Positions 44,442 through 54,540 are shown, numbered from the stretch's first letter. The stretch: 64,000 bases of DNA from Mixta sp. Marseille-Q2659 (GCF_940807255.1 NZ_CALNWY010000005.1:144788-208787); one strand, 5' to 3'. Translations and numbers: made by a program. Notes: generated from the letters alone by a model not told the origin.

Positions 44442-45611
44442 ATGAACGCAAAATTTCAACATATTATAAATAACCGGGCATTGTTTACCGCGCTGCGGCG
44501 CGATCTGCATCAGCATCCTGAAATCGGGCTGGAAGAGCGGCGCACCAGCGATATTGTCGCCGAAAAATTACAGAGCTGGGGCTATCAGGTGGATCGCGGC
44601 ATGGCGAAAACCGGCGTCGTCGGCACGCTGAAAGTGGGCAACGGTAACAAAACGCTGGGGCTGCGGGCGGATATGGATGCGTTGCCGATGCAGGAGCAGG
44701 GCGACAAAGCCTGGCGCAGTACCATCAACGGCAAATTTCACGGCTGCGGACACGACGGCCATACGGCAACGCTGCTGTGTGCGGCGGAATATCTGGCGAA
44801 AACGCGAAACTTTAACGGAACGCTGCATCTGATCTTCCAGCCGGGCGAAGAGCTGCTGTATGGCGGCCGGCTGATGCTGGAGGATGGGCTGTTTCGACGC
44901 TTTCCCTGCGATGCGATTTACGCGCTGCACAACATGCCGGGCATCAAACAGGGCCACTTTCATTTTAAAACCGGCGCGATGATGGCCTCGTCCGATACGC
45001 TGCATATTGAGGTTATCGGCAAAGGCGGCCACGGCGCTTTTCCTGAAACCGCCATCGACGCCACGCTGGTGGCCTGCCATATCGTCGTCGCTCTGCAGAC
45101 CATTGTGTCGCGTAACGTTTCGCCTTTTGCGCCCGCCGTGGTCACCGTCGGTAGCCTCTGTTCAGGCGAGGCACCGAACATCATCAACGAGCGCGCGCTA
45201 CTGAAGCTGAGCGTACGCGCGCTGGATAACGATATTCGTCAGCAGTTACTGCAGCGTATCAGCGACATCGCCCGCGCCCAGGCGCAAAGCTTTGGTGCAG
45301 AGGTGAGGATTGACCATATCAACGGCAGTCCGGTGCTGGTGAACGATGCCGCCGCAACCGCCTTCGCCATTGAGGTTGCCCGCGAGCTGGTGAGCGAGGA
45401 GATGATCTGTACGGATACCGCGCCGGTGATGGGCAGCGAAGATTTCGCCTTTATGCTGGAGGAAAACCCGCACGGCAGCTATTTGTTCCTCGGTGCAGGC
45501 GATGAACCCGAACGGTGTCGGGTTCATCATCCCGGCTACGATTTTAATGATGCGTTAATCGTGCCAGGTGCAATATTTTTCAGCCAGCTTACCGAACGTT
45601 TTTTAAATTAA
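44442..45611 (+). CDS. M20-family amidohydrolase (hippurate/aminoacyl type)
   Basis: 389 residues. Two-zinc peptidase-M20 fold: HQHPEIGLEERRTSDIVAEK, LRADMDALPMQEQ (D and H region), FHGCGHDGHTATLL, the metal-binding glutamates in IFQPGEELLYGGRLML, and PVMGSEDFAFMLEENP with VHHPGYDFND near the end. It hydrolyses N-acyl amino acids or similar amides in the cytoplasm; the exact substrate is unknown. ATG 44442 has TGAGGCGG before it; an ATG at 44430 would add four residues. The MFS gene follows 85 bases on, so the pair may import and cleave an N-acyl amino acid (inference). Confidence 0.88.
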   Translation: MNAKFQHIINNRALFTALRRDLHQHPEIGLEERRTSDIVAEKLQSWGYQVDRGMAKTGVVGTLKVGNGNKTLGLRADMDALPMQEQGDKAWRSTINGKFHGCGHDGHTATLLCAAEYLAKTRNFNGTLHLIFQPGEELLYGGRLMLEDGLFRRFPCDAIYALHNMPGIKQGHFHFKTGAMMASSDTLHIEVIGKGGHGAFPETAIDATLVACHIVVALQTIVSRNVSPFAPAVVTVGSLCSGEAPNIINERALLKLSVRALDNDIRQQLLQRISDIARAQAQSFGAEVRIDHINGSPVLVNDAAATAFAIEVARELVSEEMICTDTAPVMGSEDFAFMLEENPHGSYLFLGAGDEPERCRVHHPGYDFNDALIVPGAIFFSQLTERFLN

Positions 45612-45696
45612 TGCCGCCGCCGGTTGCGCTTTATTTCGCACGGCGAGTCGCCGGGCAAAAGAATAACCGGCTGGCTAACAGATGAAGGGAATCACA

Positions 45697-47091
45697 ATGT
45701 CCACTACAGAAATTAATCATGCCGCGTCCGCTGAATTTCAGGGGAGCGGTCGCTTAATTCTCGGCATTATGGCTGGCGTGCTGACGTTCTGGCTGTTTGC
45801 GCAGTCGGTCGTCAATATCGTTCCGGCTATTCAACAGGATGTGGCTATTCCGCTGGGCTCGCTTAATTTAGCGATCAGCCTGACAGGATTATTCTCCGGC
45901 TGTTTTATTGTGGTAGCGGGCGGCCTGGCCGATCGCCTGGGGCGGGTAAAGTTCACCCAGCTTGGTTTTGCATTAAGTATCGCTGGCTGTCTGTGCCTGG
46001 TCATCGCGCAAAATAGCCTGCTGTTTGCCGTGGGACGTATTATCCAGGGGCTGTCCGCCGCCTGTATTATGCCTGCCACCTTAGCGCTGATAAAAACCTA
46101 TTATCAGGATGCGGCGCGGCAGCGGGCGCTCAGCTATTGGTCGATCGGCTCCTGGGGCGGTTCCGGGCTTTGCTCGCTGGCGGGCGGGGCGATAGCGACC
46201 TGTTTCGGCTGGCGATGGGTATTTATTCTGTCGATTTGCTGCGCGATAGCGGGGCTGCTGCTGATACGCGGCACGCCGGAAAGCAAAGTCGCCGCCAGCA
46301 CTACGCATCGCTTTGATTATGCTGGCCTGTTTACCTTTGTCATTATGCTGATCTGCCTGAACTGGGCCATCACTAAAGGTAACGCCTTTGGCTGGATGAG
46401 CAGCATCATCCTGATCCCCGGCGGGATATTCGTCCTGGCGGCGTTGCTCTTTTTTCGCGGCGCGCGGCGTAAACAGAGCGCCAGCTTTATCGATTTCGCG
46501 CTGTTTGAACAGCGGGCCTACAGCGGGGCGACACTTTCTAATTTTTTGCTGAATGCGGTGGCCGGGACGCTGATTGTCGCCAGCATCTATGTGCAGCAGG
46601 GACGCGGCTTTAGCGCCTTTCAGTCAGGTATGTTGACGCTTGGCTATCTGGTTGCGGTGCTGGCGATGATTCGGGTAGGGGAAAGGCTATTGCAGAAAGT
46701 CGGCGCGCGTAAACCGATGCTTTGGGGAACGTCAATGACCGGGAGTGGCGTGGCGTTAATGGCGTTAACGCAGCTCCCCGATCGGTTCTATCTGGCGGTG
46801 GTGTTTATTGGCTATATTCTGTTTGGGCTGGGCCTGGGCTTTTATGCCACGCCCTCTACCGATACCGCCATTTCCAGCGCGCCGGAAGATAAGGTCGGCG
46901 TGGCGTCCGGCATTTATAAAATGGCCAGTTCGCTGGGCGGCGCGTTCGGCATTGCGATTTCCGCTTCGGTCTATGCCGCAATGCTGCCGCTGGGCGCGGC
47001 CAGCGCCGCAACCGCAGGATTACTGGTGAACGCCGCTTTCTGCGTGCTGTCGTTTATTGCTATTGCGCTGCTTGTGCCGGGCCGGACTTAA
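45697..47091 (+). CDS. MFS transporter (DHA2-like)
   Basis: 464 residues with about 14 membrane segments. Typical MFS features: ADRLGRVKFTQLGF (motif A region), GRIIQGLSAACIMPATLALI, and SWGGSGLCSLAGGAIAT. ATG 45697 with AGGGAAT nearby. It follows the M20 hydrolase in the same direction and is likely its partner. Its last 32 bases overlap the end of the convergent SRPBCC gene. Direction of transport cannot be read from sequence. Confidence 0.85.
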   Translation: MSTTEINHAASAEFQGSGRLILGIMAGVLTFWLFAQSVVNIVPAIQQDVAIPLGSLNLAISLTGLFSGCFIVVAGGLADRLGRVKFTQLGFALSIAGCLCLVIAQNSLLFAVGRIIQGLSAACIMPATLALIKTYYQDAARQRALSYWSIGSWGGSGLCSLAGGAIATCFGWRWVFILSICCAIAGLLLIRGTPESKVAASTTHRFDYAGLFTFVIMLICLNWAITKGNAFGWMSSIILIPGGIFVLAALLFFRGARRKQSASFIDFALFEQRAYSGATLSNFLLNAVAGTLIVASIYVQQGRGFSAFQSGMLTLGYLVAVLAMIRVGERLLQKVGARKPMLWGTSMTGSGVALMALTQLPDRFYLAVVFIGYILFGLGLGFYATPSTDTAISSAPEDKVGVASGIYKMASSLGGAFGIAISASVYAAMLPLGAASAATAGLLVNAAFCVLSFIAIALLVPGRT

Positions 47092-47590
47092 GTTTCGCCG
47101 CCGCTGCCAGCCCGTCAATCCACTCCTGATGCGCGTTGAGCATCGGATTTGGTCGCGTGCGCGCCAGCTCCTGCGCCGGTTTGCCGTTCTGGGTTTCCTG
47201 CGTCAGGATGCGCACGCGGCCGCCGCTTAAATCTTCAAACAGCCAGGCGTGATGCACATCAAGGCGCTCATCGGCATTGCCTTCTACCCAGCCGTGCCAG
47301 GCGATGCGTGCAGGCTGCCCCGGCTGCGGCGGCACAAATTCCGTCACTTCCGCCTCAACCGCAAAACCAAAGGTAGTAAAGCGGAAACGTGCGCCCGCAT
47401 TCAGCAGCGGGCCGCTGTTATCATGGAAACGGATGTCGCTGGCGTTGCTGTAATAGCGCGGCCAGGCGCGGGTATCGATTAGCTGTGCCCATACGTCGGC
47501 GGCGCTCAGATTGGCTACGGTAATTTCGTTAGAAACCGCGTTGTCCGTGGTGCCCGGCAGATAGCCTTCCGGCCAGATAATATCGCTCAT
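47060..47590 (-). CDS. SRPBCC-domain protein
   Basis: 176 residues with the START/Bet v1-like pattern: NEITVANLSAADVWAQLIDT, RWPRYYSNASDI-type region (RAWPRYYSNASDIRFHDN), FRFTTFGFAVEAEVTEFV, and WHGWVEGNADERLDVHHAW followed by a long C-terminal helix. These proteins bind hydrophobic ligands in a large pocket. It ends inside the convergent MFS gene (32 bases of overlap), and a LysR gene is divergent from it; that regulator is the likely controller. AAAAGACG lies before the ATG. Confidence 0.82.
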   Translation of the reverse strand: MSDIIWPEGYLPGTTDNAVSNEITVANLSAADVWAQLIDTRAWPRYYSNASDIRFHDNSGPLLNAGARFRFTTFGFAVEAEVTEFVPPQPGQPARIAWHGWVEGNADERLDVHHAWLFEDLSGGRVRILTQETQNGKPAQELARTRPNPMLNAHQEWIDGLAAAAKLKSGPAQAAQ

Positions 47591-47708
47591 CGTCTTTTCC
47601 TCGATTTATTGCAGGGAAGCAGAACGCTTAACAGCGTCTGACTCGACAAGCGCTATAGTGCGTGGCAGGCTGTTATAAATCTAATCACGATTATTTATTC
47701 CACTCATC

Positions 47709-48626
47709 ATGTCTGGTGATATCAGAAAACTCGATTTAAACCTGCTGAAGGCGTTTGCCGCACTGCTGGAAACCTGTAGCGTAACGCGCGCGGCGGAAAC
47801 CCTGGCGCTGACGCAACCTGCGGTCAGCAGCATGCTGGCCCGCCTGCGGGAAAATTTTGACGATCCGCTGTTTGTGCGCAGTCAGCGCGGCATGCTGCCC
47901 ACGCCGCGCGCGCTGGCGCTGGCGCCGCAGCTGACCAGAGTGCTGAGCGATATTGAGGCGATGCTGCAACCGCAGGATTTCGATCCGGCCAGCAGCGAAA
48001 TGCAGCTGACGATTGCCGCGACTGACTACGCGCTACGGGCGGTAGTCGTGCCGTTTCTGGCGCGTTTACGTCAGCTCGCGCCCGGCATTCGCGTTCGCGT
48101 CAGGCCGGTTGATGATGCACAGCTTTCGGCGCAGCTGGCACGTGGTGAAGTGGATCTGGCGCTGGTGACGCCGGAGAGTACGCCGTCTGAACTGCATGCG
48201 CGCGCGCTGTTTGATGAGCATTACCTCTGCTTAATGCGGCAGGATCATCCGGCGGCAATGGAAGGCGCGCTGACATTAAGCGCGTTTTGCGCGCTGGATC
48301 AGGCGCTGGTGTCTTATCAGGGCGAAGATTTTAACGGTGTGACCGACCGGGCGCTGGCGCAGCTGGGCCTGAAGCGAAAAGTGACCTTATCGGTAACCAG
48401 CTTTTTAATTTTGCCGGAGATCCTGCGCGTCAGCGATTTGGTGGCGGTGGTGCCAGCCAGACTGAGCGCGCAGCTTGAGGGCTTAACGACGCGCACGCCG
48501 CCGCTGACGATTCCAGGGTTTACCAAAAGCGTAGCCTGGCATGAACGTACTCATCGGGCGATCGCCCATCGCTGGTTACGTCAGCAGTTGTTTACTCTGT
48601 TTGCCGATCAGGATGGGCAAGCATAA
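47709..48626 (+). CDS. LysR-family transcriptional regulator
   Basis: 305 residues, NodD/NahR-type LysR. HTH at about 7-67 (KLDLNLLKAFAALLETCSVT, RAAETLALTQPAVSSMLARL, RENFDDPLFVRSQRGMLPTP). Effector-binding domain follows. It is divergent from the SRPBCC gene, 118 bases apart, which suggests it regulates it. No ligand can be deduced. Confidence 0.87.
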   Translation: MSGDIRKLDLNLLKAFAALLETCSVTRAAETLALTQPAVSSMLARLRENFDDPLFVRSQRGMLPTPRALALAPQLTRVLSDIEAMLQPQDFDPASSEMQLTIAATDYALRAVVVPFLARLRQLAPGIRVRVRPVDDAQLSAQLARGEVDLALVTPESTPSELHARALFDEHYLCLMRQDHPAAMEGALTLSAFCALDQALVSYQGEDFNGVTDRALAQLGLKRKVTLSVTSFLILPEILRVSDLVAVVPARLSAQLEGLTTRTPPLTIPGFTKSVAWHERTHRAIAHRWLRQQLFTLFADQDGQA

Positions 48627-48870
48627 AGCGGCGTGCTGACTGCTGAGGGCGGCAGCTACCCTTTATGCGTAGTTATATCGGCTGCCGACTGCCGTGATGC
48701 TTTTCCGTATGAAACCCTTTCCAATGTGATCCTCATCACGAAAACAGGCGATCTCAGCGAAGCCTGTCTAAACTTATCTTTACCTTTCTCAGTTTTAACC
48801 AAGTAAAGCGCTTTAAATTCAGTGGGTAACACCTGCACAAATTATTACAAAACCGATAACAGGGAGCGAT

Positions 48871-50301
48871 ATGACCGATTATCCATCCGACCAGCATCCC
48901 GCTGATCAAACAGAAACCAAAGAGTCCGTCAGACAGCGCATCTTTATTGTGGTGCTGGTAGCCACCATGGGCGCGCTCGCTTACGGCTACGATACCGGCA
49001 TCATTTCCGGCGCGTTGCCGTTTATGTCCAGCGCGCCTTCACAAGGCGGCCTGGGGCTCAACTCTTTCACTGAAGGGCTGGTCGCTTCATCGCTAATTTT
49101 CGGCGCGGCGCTGGGTTCTTTCCTTAGCGGATTTGTTTCCGATCGCTTTGGCCGCCGCATGACTTTGCGCAGTCTGGCACTGCTGTTTGTTGCCGGCGCG
49201 CTGGGCACTGCCGTTGCGCCTTCGGTTACCAGCATGGTGATTATGCGCTTTATCTTAGGCGTGGCGGTGGGCGGCGGCTCCTCAACGGTGCCGGTGTTTA
49301 TCGCTGAAATCGCCGGACCGAAACGGCGCGCGTCGCTGGTCAGCCGCAATGAACTGATGATCGTTGTCGGTCAGCTTACCGCCTATATCATCAGTACCGT
49401 GATGAGCTATGCGCTGCACGATCCGCATATCTGGCGCTATATGTTGGCGCTGGCGATGGTGCCGGGCATCCTGCTGTTTATCGGTACCTTTTTCGTACCG
49501 GCTTCGCCGCACTGGCTGGTATCGGAAGGGCGCTTTAGCGAAGCGTTAAAAGTGCTGAAAAAGCTGCGCGAGACGCCGCGCGAGGTGCGCAAAGAGATGG
49601 CGGATATGCGCAAGCAGGAGAAGCTGGCGCGAAAAGGGCCATCGGTAAAAGAGCTGCTGAAAGAGCGTTGGGTGATCCGCCTGCTGTTAACCGGCTGCGG
49701 ACTGGGCTTTGTACTGCAGTTTACCGGCGTTAACGCCTTTATGTATTACACGCCGATTATCCTGAAAACCACCGGCCTGGGCACCAACGCATCTATCGCC
49801 GCCACCATTGGTAACGGCGTGGTTTCGGTCATTGCGGTGCTGGTTGGCATCTGGGCGGTCAGCCGCTTCAGCCGTCGCCGCATGTTGATGACCGGTCTGA
49901 GCGTGGTGATTTTAGCGCAGGTTGCGCTGGGCCTGACGCTGACGCTGCTGCCGCAAAACCTGTTGCAGAGCTACCTGGCGTTAGCCAGCATTCTGGTTTT
50001 CCTGTTCTTTATGCAGATGTGCATTTCGCCGGTTTACTGGCTGCTGATGTCAGAGCTGTTCCCGATGAAAATTCGTGGTGCGCTGGCTGGCACCGCCGTG
50101 TCGTTTCAGTGGATCTGTAATGCCATCGTCGCCTTTGCTTTCCCGCTGACGCTGAGCCTGATCGGTAATCAAACCTTCTTTATCTTTGTGCTACTGAATA
50201 TCGGCTCATTTGTCTTTGTTTACTTCCTGCTGCCGGAGACGCGCGGCAAGAGCCTGGAAGAGATCGAAAATATGATGCGTAGCAAATACGGCGAAGTTTA
50301 A
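48871..50301 (+). CDS. Sugar porter (MFS SP family)
   Basis: 476 residues, 12 membrane segments. SP signatures: GYDTGIISGALPF, SDRFGRRMTL, the QFTGVNAFMYYTP region that lines the substrate path (LQFTGVNAFMYYTPIILKTT in part), and PETRGKSLEEIE at the C-terminus. A proton symporter for a hexose, pentose or inositol; no neighbouring sugar enzymes help. AGGGAGCG lies seven bases before the ATG. It stands alone between LysR and OYE genes. Confidence 0.9.
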   Translation: MTDYPSDQHPADQTETKESVRQRIFIVVLVATMGALAYGYDTGIISGALPFMSSAPSQGGLGLNSFTEGLVASSLIFGAALGSFLSGFVSDRFGRRMTLRSLALLFVAGALGTAVAPSVTSMVIMRFILGVAVGGGSSTVPVFIAEIAGPKRRASLVSRNELMIVVGQLTAYIISTVMSYALHDPHIWRYMLALAMVPGILLFIGTFFVPASPHWLVSEGRFSEALKVLKKLRETPREVRKEMADMRKQEKLARKGPSVKELLKERWVIRLLLTGCGLGFVLQFTGVNAFMYYTPIILKTTGLGTNASIAATIGNGVVSVIAVLVGIWAVSRFSRRRMLMTGLSVVILAQVALGLTLTLLPQNLLQSYLALASILVFLFFMQMCISPVYWLLMSELFPMKIRGALAGTAVSFQWICNAIVAFAFPLTLSLIGNQTFFIFVLLNIGSFVFVYFLLPETRGKSLEEIENMMRSKYGEV

Positions 50302-50433
50302 AACGCGCGAGCAGGCTATTATCGGGCCTCTTTGGGGTTCGATAGCCAGCAACATTTCTGTTCTGGTTATTATTCAGAGCCGGTCGCTGACCGGCTTTGC
50401 CATATTCACACTTCCTGAATGCAAGGGGTTTAC

Positions 50434-51534
50434 ATGTCAGGTTTATTTACACCGTTTTCTTTGAAAGACGTGACGCTGCGTAATCGCATTGCGGTGCCGC
50501 CGATGTGTCAGTACACCGCAACTGACGGCCTGAGCAACGACTGGCACAGCGTTCACTACAGCGGCCTGGCGCGCGGCGGCGCTGGCCTGGTTATCGTTGA
50601 AGCTACGGCGGTTGCGCCGGAAGGCCGCATCACCCCAGGCTGCCTCGGCATCTGGAACGACGAGCAGGCGGAAAAGCTGGCGCAGATCGCCCGTGATATT
50701 AAAGCGGCAGGCGCCGTGCCGGGTATTCAGATTGCACACGCCGGACGCAAAGCGAGCGCAAACCGTCCGTGGGAAGGCGACGATCATATCGCTGCTGACG
50801 ATGGCCGCGGCTGGGAAACCATCGCGCCATCCGCGATCGCCTTTGGCGCAAACCTGCCGCAGGTGCCGAAAGCGATGACGCTGGACGATATTGCACGCGT
50901 GCGTGAAGATTTCGCCACCGCCGCCCGTCGCGCCCGCGATGCCGGTTTCGAATGGCTGGAGCTGCACTTCGCCCACGGCTATCTGGCGCAGAGCTTCTTC
51001 TCTGTACAGGCGAACCAGCGTCAGGATCAGTACGGCGGCGATCTGGCTGGCCGTAGCCGCTTTATGCTGGAAACGCTGGAAGCTGTCCGCCATGTCTGGC
51101 CGGAAAACCTGCCGCTGACCGCGCGTTTTGGCGTGATTGAGTATGACGGTCGCGATGAGCAGACGCTGGAAGAATCGATTGAAGTTACGCGTCAGATGCG
51201 CGCTGGCGGTCTGGATCTGCTGAGCGTCAGCGTCGGCTTCTCCACGCCGGACGCCAATATTCCGTGGGGCCCGGCTTTCCTGGCGCCGATCGCTGAACAT
51301 GTGCGTCGTGAAGCCAATATTCCGGTCGCTTCCGCCTGGGGCATCGATGCGCCTGCGATTGCCAACCGCACCGTAGAACAGCAGCAGCTGGATCTGGTGA
51401 TGGTCGGTCGCGCGCACCTGGCGAATCCGCACTGGCCTTACCAGGCAGCGCTGGCGCTGAAAGAAGATAAAGCCGCCTGGGTGCTGCCTGCGCCTTACGC
51501 TCACTGGCTGGAACGCTATCGCGTTAGCGAATAA
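50434..51534 (+). CDS. NADH:flavin oxidoreductase, YqjM/XenA-type old yellow enzyme
   Basis: 366 residues, TIM-barrel FMN protein. It begins LFTPFSLKDVTLRNRIAVPP, with the cysteine of PMCQYTA that marks YqjM-type (thermophilic-like) OYEs, the FMN-contacting IQIAHAGRKAS and VMVGRAHLANPHWPYQAA, and HFAHGYLAQSFFS in the catalytic loop. It reduces activated C=C bonds with NADPH. The ATG 50434 follows AAGGGG. Ends in a strong terminator. A second, different-class OYE gene lies at 62799-63866. Confidence 0.9.
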   Translation: MSGLFTPFSLKDVTLRNRIAVPPMCQYTATDGLSNDWHSVHYSGLARGGAGLVIVEATAVAPEGRITPGCLGIWNDEQAEKLAQIARDIKAAGAVPGIQIAHAGRKASANRPWEGDDHIAADDGRGWETIAPSAIAFGANLPQVPKAMTLDDIARVREDFATAARRARDAGFEWLELHFAHGYLAQSFFSVQANQRQDQYGGDLAGRSRFMLETLEAVRHVWPENLPLTARFGVIEYDGRDEQTLEESIEVTRQMRAGGLDLLSVSVGFSTPDANIPWGPAFLAPIAEHVRREANIPVASAWGIDAPAIANRTVEQQQLDLVMVGRAHLANPHWPYQAALALKEDKAAWVLPAPYAHWLERYRVSE

Positions 51535-51541
51535 CGTTAGC

Positions 51542-51569
51542 TGCCTCCGGCGGACGCCGGAGGCATTTT
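51542..51569 (+). terminator. Terminator after YqjM-like gene
   Basis: TGCCTCCGGC (51542-51551), loop GGAC, GCCGGAGGCA (51556-51565), then TTTT. Perfect 10-bp stem. Confidence 0.9.
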
Positions 51570-51624
51570 CCCTCTCCGTTTTCCCTCTGCTGACAGCAAT
51601 TTTTATCCCTTCCTGCGTGCCGCT

Positions 51625-52896
51625 TTATTTAACCGGCGTAGCTGATTTGCCCGCCACAGAATAGGTCACCTGCTGATTACGCGTTTGCTGGAACTCGCTC
51701 AGGCTGACGCCGCGCATCGCCGCATAAATGTGCAGGTTGGAAACGCCGGTCACCGCGCCCAGTTTCTCCAGCAGGAAAAAGCTGGCGCCATACTGGATCA
51801 GCCCGCGCCAGTCGAGCTGGGTTAACAGCTTTTGCTCCTCGTCAGTCAGCTGCGCCTCATCAAACAGCGCCTGCGGCTGCGTCAGAAAACGTTCGCGTCG
51901 GGCAGGCTGGATCAGCTGATGCAGGAAGTGGTTCAGACGTATCGCTTTCAGGCTGCGCTCCTGCGTGAAAGGGTAGGTGCCGGGCAGCTTTTCAATGCCC
52001 GCCAGCTCGCGCTGCATTTTATCGCGATGGCGTTGCATCGTATCCAGCGGCAGCGTACCCGCTTTGTTCTCCAGAATCAGCGTGGCGATGCCGGTCATCG
52101 ACGGCAGATAGTAAGCCTGATGCACCTTTTCCACATTGGCCGACAGCGCGCCGCGCATCACCAGCCACATGATAATTTCTGCGCCTTCCACGCCGCCCAG
52201 CTCTGCATATTCCGCAATGGTCATCTCGGTTAAACGCTCCGGGTCGTTGACGATCAGATCGACAAACTGCGCATCCCATTCGGTATTGTTAAAGCCGCAG
52301 CGCTCGCCGTGTACCTGATGCGACAGGCCGCCGGTGGCAATAATCGCTACGTTAATGTCCTGCGGGTAGCTTTCAATGGCGCGCCGTAACGCCTGGCCCA
52401 GCTTATAGCAGCGTTTGGCGCTGGGAACAGGGAACTGCAAAACGCCAATTTGCAGCGGAACCACAGGCGCGGGCCAGCCGTTTTCATGGGGCATCAGCGC
52501 GGAAAGCGGCGAGAAGAGGCCGTGATCCAGCGGCTTATTCATAAAAAACGACATATCAAACTCATCCGACATCAGACTAGCCCCGATATGGCGCGACAGC
52601 GCCGCATCGCCTTTAACCGGCGGCAGATCGCGCGGGCCGCCGCCTTCATCGGCGACTGCATATTCGTTATCGATGCCCAGCACGAAACTGGAATAGTGAT
52701 CGAAGAAAAAGGAGGTGACGTGGTCGTTGAAGATATAGACCAGCGCGTCCGGCTTCTTCTCCTCCAGCCAGCGCTGCATCGGCTCGAAACCGGTGAAAAT
52801 AGGCTGCCACGCCGCCTCTTCCTGCTTGTTATGATCGACCGCGAAACCGATAGTTGGCGTGTGTGAAACCGCCAGACCGCCGATAATTTTTGCCAT
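51625..52896 (-). CDS. galA: Gallate dioxygenase
   Basis: 423 residues, LigAB-type extradiol dioxygenase (both halves fused). Non-haem iron ligands can be placed: H12 in VSHTPTIGFA, H59 in FNDHVTSFF and E240 in VEGAEIIMW, at spacing close to LigB. It opens the ring of gallate (3,4,5-trihydroxybenzoate) to 4-oxalomesaconate in the cytoplasm. In the P. putida pathway GalA is the first enzyme, followed by GalD, GalB and GalC, all encoded a few kb on. Its stop is near 51625; the transporter gene galT lies just upstream, 14 bases apart, so the two share an operon. Confidence 0.93.
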   Translation of the reverse strand: MAKIIGGLAVSHTPTIGFAVDHNKQEEAAWQPIFTGFEPMQRWLEEKKPDALVYIFNDHVTSFFFDHYSSFVLGIDNEYAVADEGGGPRDLPPVKGDAALSRHIGASLMSDEFDMSFFMNKPLDHGLFSPLSALMPHENGWPAPVVPLQIGVLQFPVPSAKRCYKLGQALRRAIESYPQDINVAIIATGGLSHQVHGERCGFNNTEWDAQFVDLIVNDPERLTEMTIAEYAELGGVEGAEIIMWLVMRGALSANVEKVHQAYYLPSMTGIATLILENKAGTLPLDTMQRHRDKMQRELAGIEKLPGTYPFTQERSLKAIRLNHFLHQLIQPARRERFLTQPQALFDEAQLTDEEQKLLTQLDWRGLIQYGASFFLLEKLGAVTGVSNLHIYAAMRGVSLSEFQQTRNQQVTYSVAGKSATPVK

Positions 52897-52910
52897 GACA
52901 GGTACTCCCG

Positions 52911-54290
52911 TTATCGGTTATTTAAGGTTTGAGAAAGCTCCGGGACATCAGACAGCGTCGCCCCTTTTATTTTCATGGGTGGATTCACTTTTCTGTGCAT
53001 CATGATGGCGAACGCGGCCAACAGCGCCGGCAACGCCAGAATCAGGAAAATCGCCAGCTGGCCGGGGAAGGCCATTAACAGCACGCCGCCAATGGAGGAG
53101 CTAAGGATGGCCCCGCTGCGGCCGATGCCGTGCATCCAGCTGACGCCGGTGGCGCGGATTTCTGTGGGATACCAGGCAGGAGTAAGCACCTGCAAACCAT
53201 TTTGCGCACCGTTAATGCACATGCCGATAATGAAGACGATGATGCCCAGCGATACGCCGGTGAAGCCTGCCAGCCCCTGAAACAGCAGACAGAGGCTGCC
53301 CAGCAGATAGGTCAGGCCGATCACCAGGCGCGGGTTCAGCTTATCCATCATCATGCCGACGATAATGCCGCCGAGCGGGCCGCCAAGCTGGAACAGACCG
53401 GCGGTAATGGCCGCCTGCTCCAGCGAGATGCCGCCAGATCGCATAATGGTCGGCAGCCAGCCGTTCAGCAGGTAGATCACAAACAGGCCCATAAAATAGG
53501 TTACCCACAGAATAAGGGTGCCGCGGGCAAAGCCATTGCGAAACAGCTGCGAAACCGGGTTCTTTTTATTGACCACCGGCGAGTTAATCACAAAGGTGGT
53601 TTCCGCCGTAAAGTTGCCGCCGATGCGGTTCATCGCCTGCGCGATTTTTTCGCGCGATATTCTGCGTACCACCATATTGGGGATCGATTCCGGCAGCGCA
53701 TAGATCAGCAGCGGCAGCAGCAGTAGCGGCGCCACACCGCCAAACAGGATCACCGCCTGCCAGTTAGCGTGCGCCAGCAAACCGGCGGCGATAAAGCCGC
53801 CCAGCCCGGATCCGATATTAAAGCCGCTGAACATCAGCGTAATCATTAAACCTTTACGGCGCTCCGGCATATATTCCGCAATCAGCGTGACGCAGTTGGG
53901 CATGACGGCGCCAAGGCCCAGGCCTGCGATAAAGCGCAGCAGCGCCATTTCGGTCGGAGTACGGGCAAAGATGCAGAGCAGGCTGAAGGCGGCAAAAAAG
54001 AATACCGACATCAGAATAACGCGCTTGCGGCCGATGCGATCGGCGATCGGCCCGGCAATCAGCGCGCCAATCGCCACGCCAAACATCGCTGCGCCAAGAA
54101 TCGGCCCCATTACGGAACGGGTAATGTGCCACTCTTCGATTAACGCCGGTGCGATAAAGCCCATGACCGCGGCGTCGTAGCCATCAAACATAATAATCGT
54201 CAGGCACAGCAGCAAAATCTTCCACTGCTGCGCGGAAACGGGCCGTTGGTCGATCCACGCTTTTACGTCGGTTATATTGCGATGGTTCAT
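52911..54290 (-). CDS. galT: Gallate transporter, AAHS-family MFS
   Basis: 459 residues, 12 membrane segments. AAHS (aromatic acid:proton symporter) features: MFDGYDAAVMGFIAP in the first segment, a DxxGRK loop (ADRIGRKRVILM), and the C-terminal GIGRSGAILSSSIGG. N-terminus MNHRNITDVKAWIDQRPVSA matches the usual family start, so ATG 54290 is preferred over ATG 54305. It is upstream of galA in the same operon and would bring gallate across the inner membrane. Its own upstream region carries a 7-bp tandem repeat. Confidence 0.9.
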   Translation of the reverse strand: MNHRNITDVKAWIDQRPVSAQQWKILLLCLTIIMFDGYDAAVMGFIAPALIEEWHITRSVMGPILGAAMFGVAIGALIAGPIADRIGRKRVILMSVFFFAAFSLLCIFARTPTEMALLRFIAGLGLGAVMPNCVTLIAEYMPERRKGLMITLMFSGFNIGSGLGGFIAAGLLAHANWQAVILFGGVAPLLLLPLLIYALPESIPNMVVRRISREKIAQAMNRIGGNFTAETTFVINSPVVNKKNPVSQLFRNGFARGTLILWVTYFMGLFVIYLLNGWLPTIMRSGGISLEQAAITAGLFQLGGPLGGIIVGMMMDKLNPRLVIGLTYLLGSLCLLFQGLAGFTGVSLGIIVFIIGMCINGAQNGLQVLTPAWYPTEIRATGVSWMHGIGRSGAILSSSIGGVLLMAFPGQLAIFLILALPALLAAFAIMMHRKVNPPMKIKGATLSDVPELSQTLNNR

Positions 54291-54540
54291 AGGGTACGCT
54301 CTCATTTATCTGCCCTCAGGGGCTTTTTATGTGCCAGAACGTCAGGTGAACTGCGTTGTCTGTAAGCGGAAAAGCTAAAAGCGTTAAAGAGGGCTGTCTG
54401 CCAAAAAAACGTTTTAGAGGTATGAGTTTTGTTTATTTTGTGAGAGGCATAACAAAGGGAAAGGCGGTAATTTTCAAATAAATTACAGTTATATCAATGG
54501 GATTATGATGATCTCTTTATTTTGCATCAGAAAAATATTT

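Noticed and set aside
50443..51504. 353-codon minus-strand ORF antisense to the YqjM-like gene
   Set aside because: Shadow frame, rich in R, H and Q, no start site with a ribosome-binding sequence.
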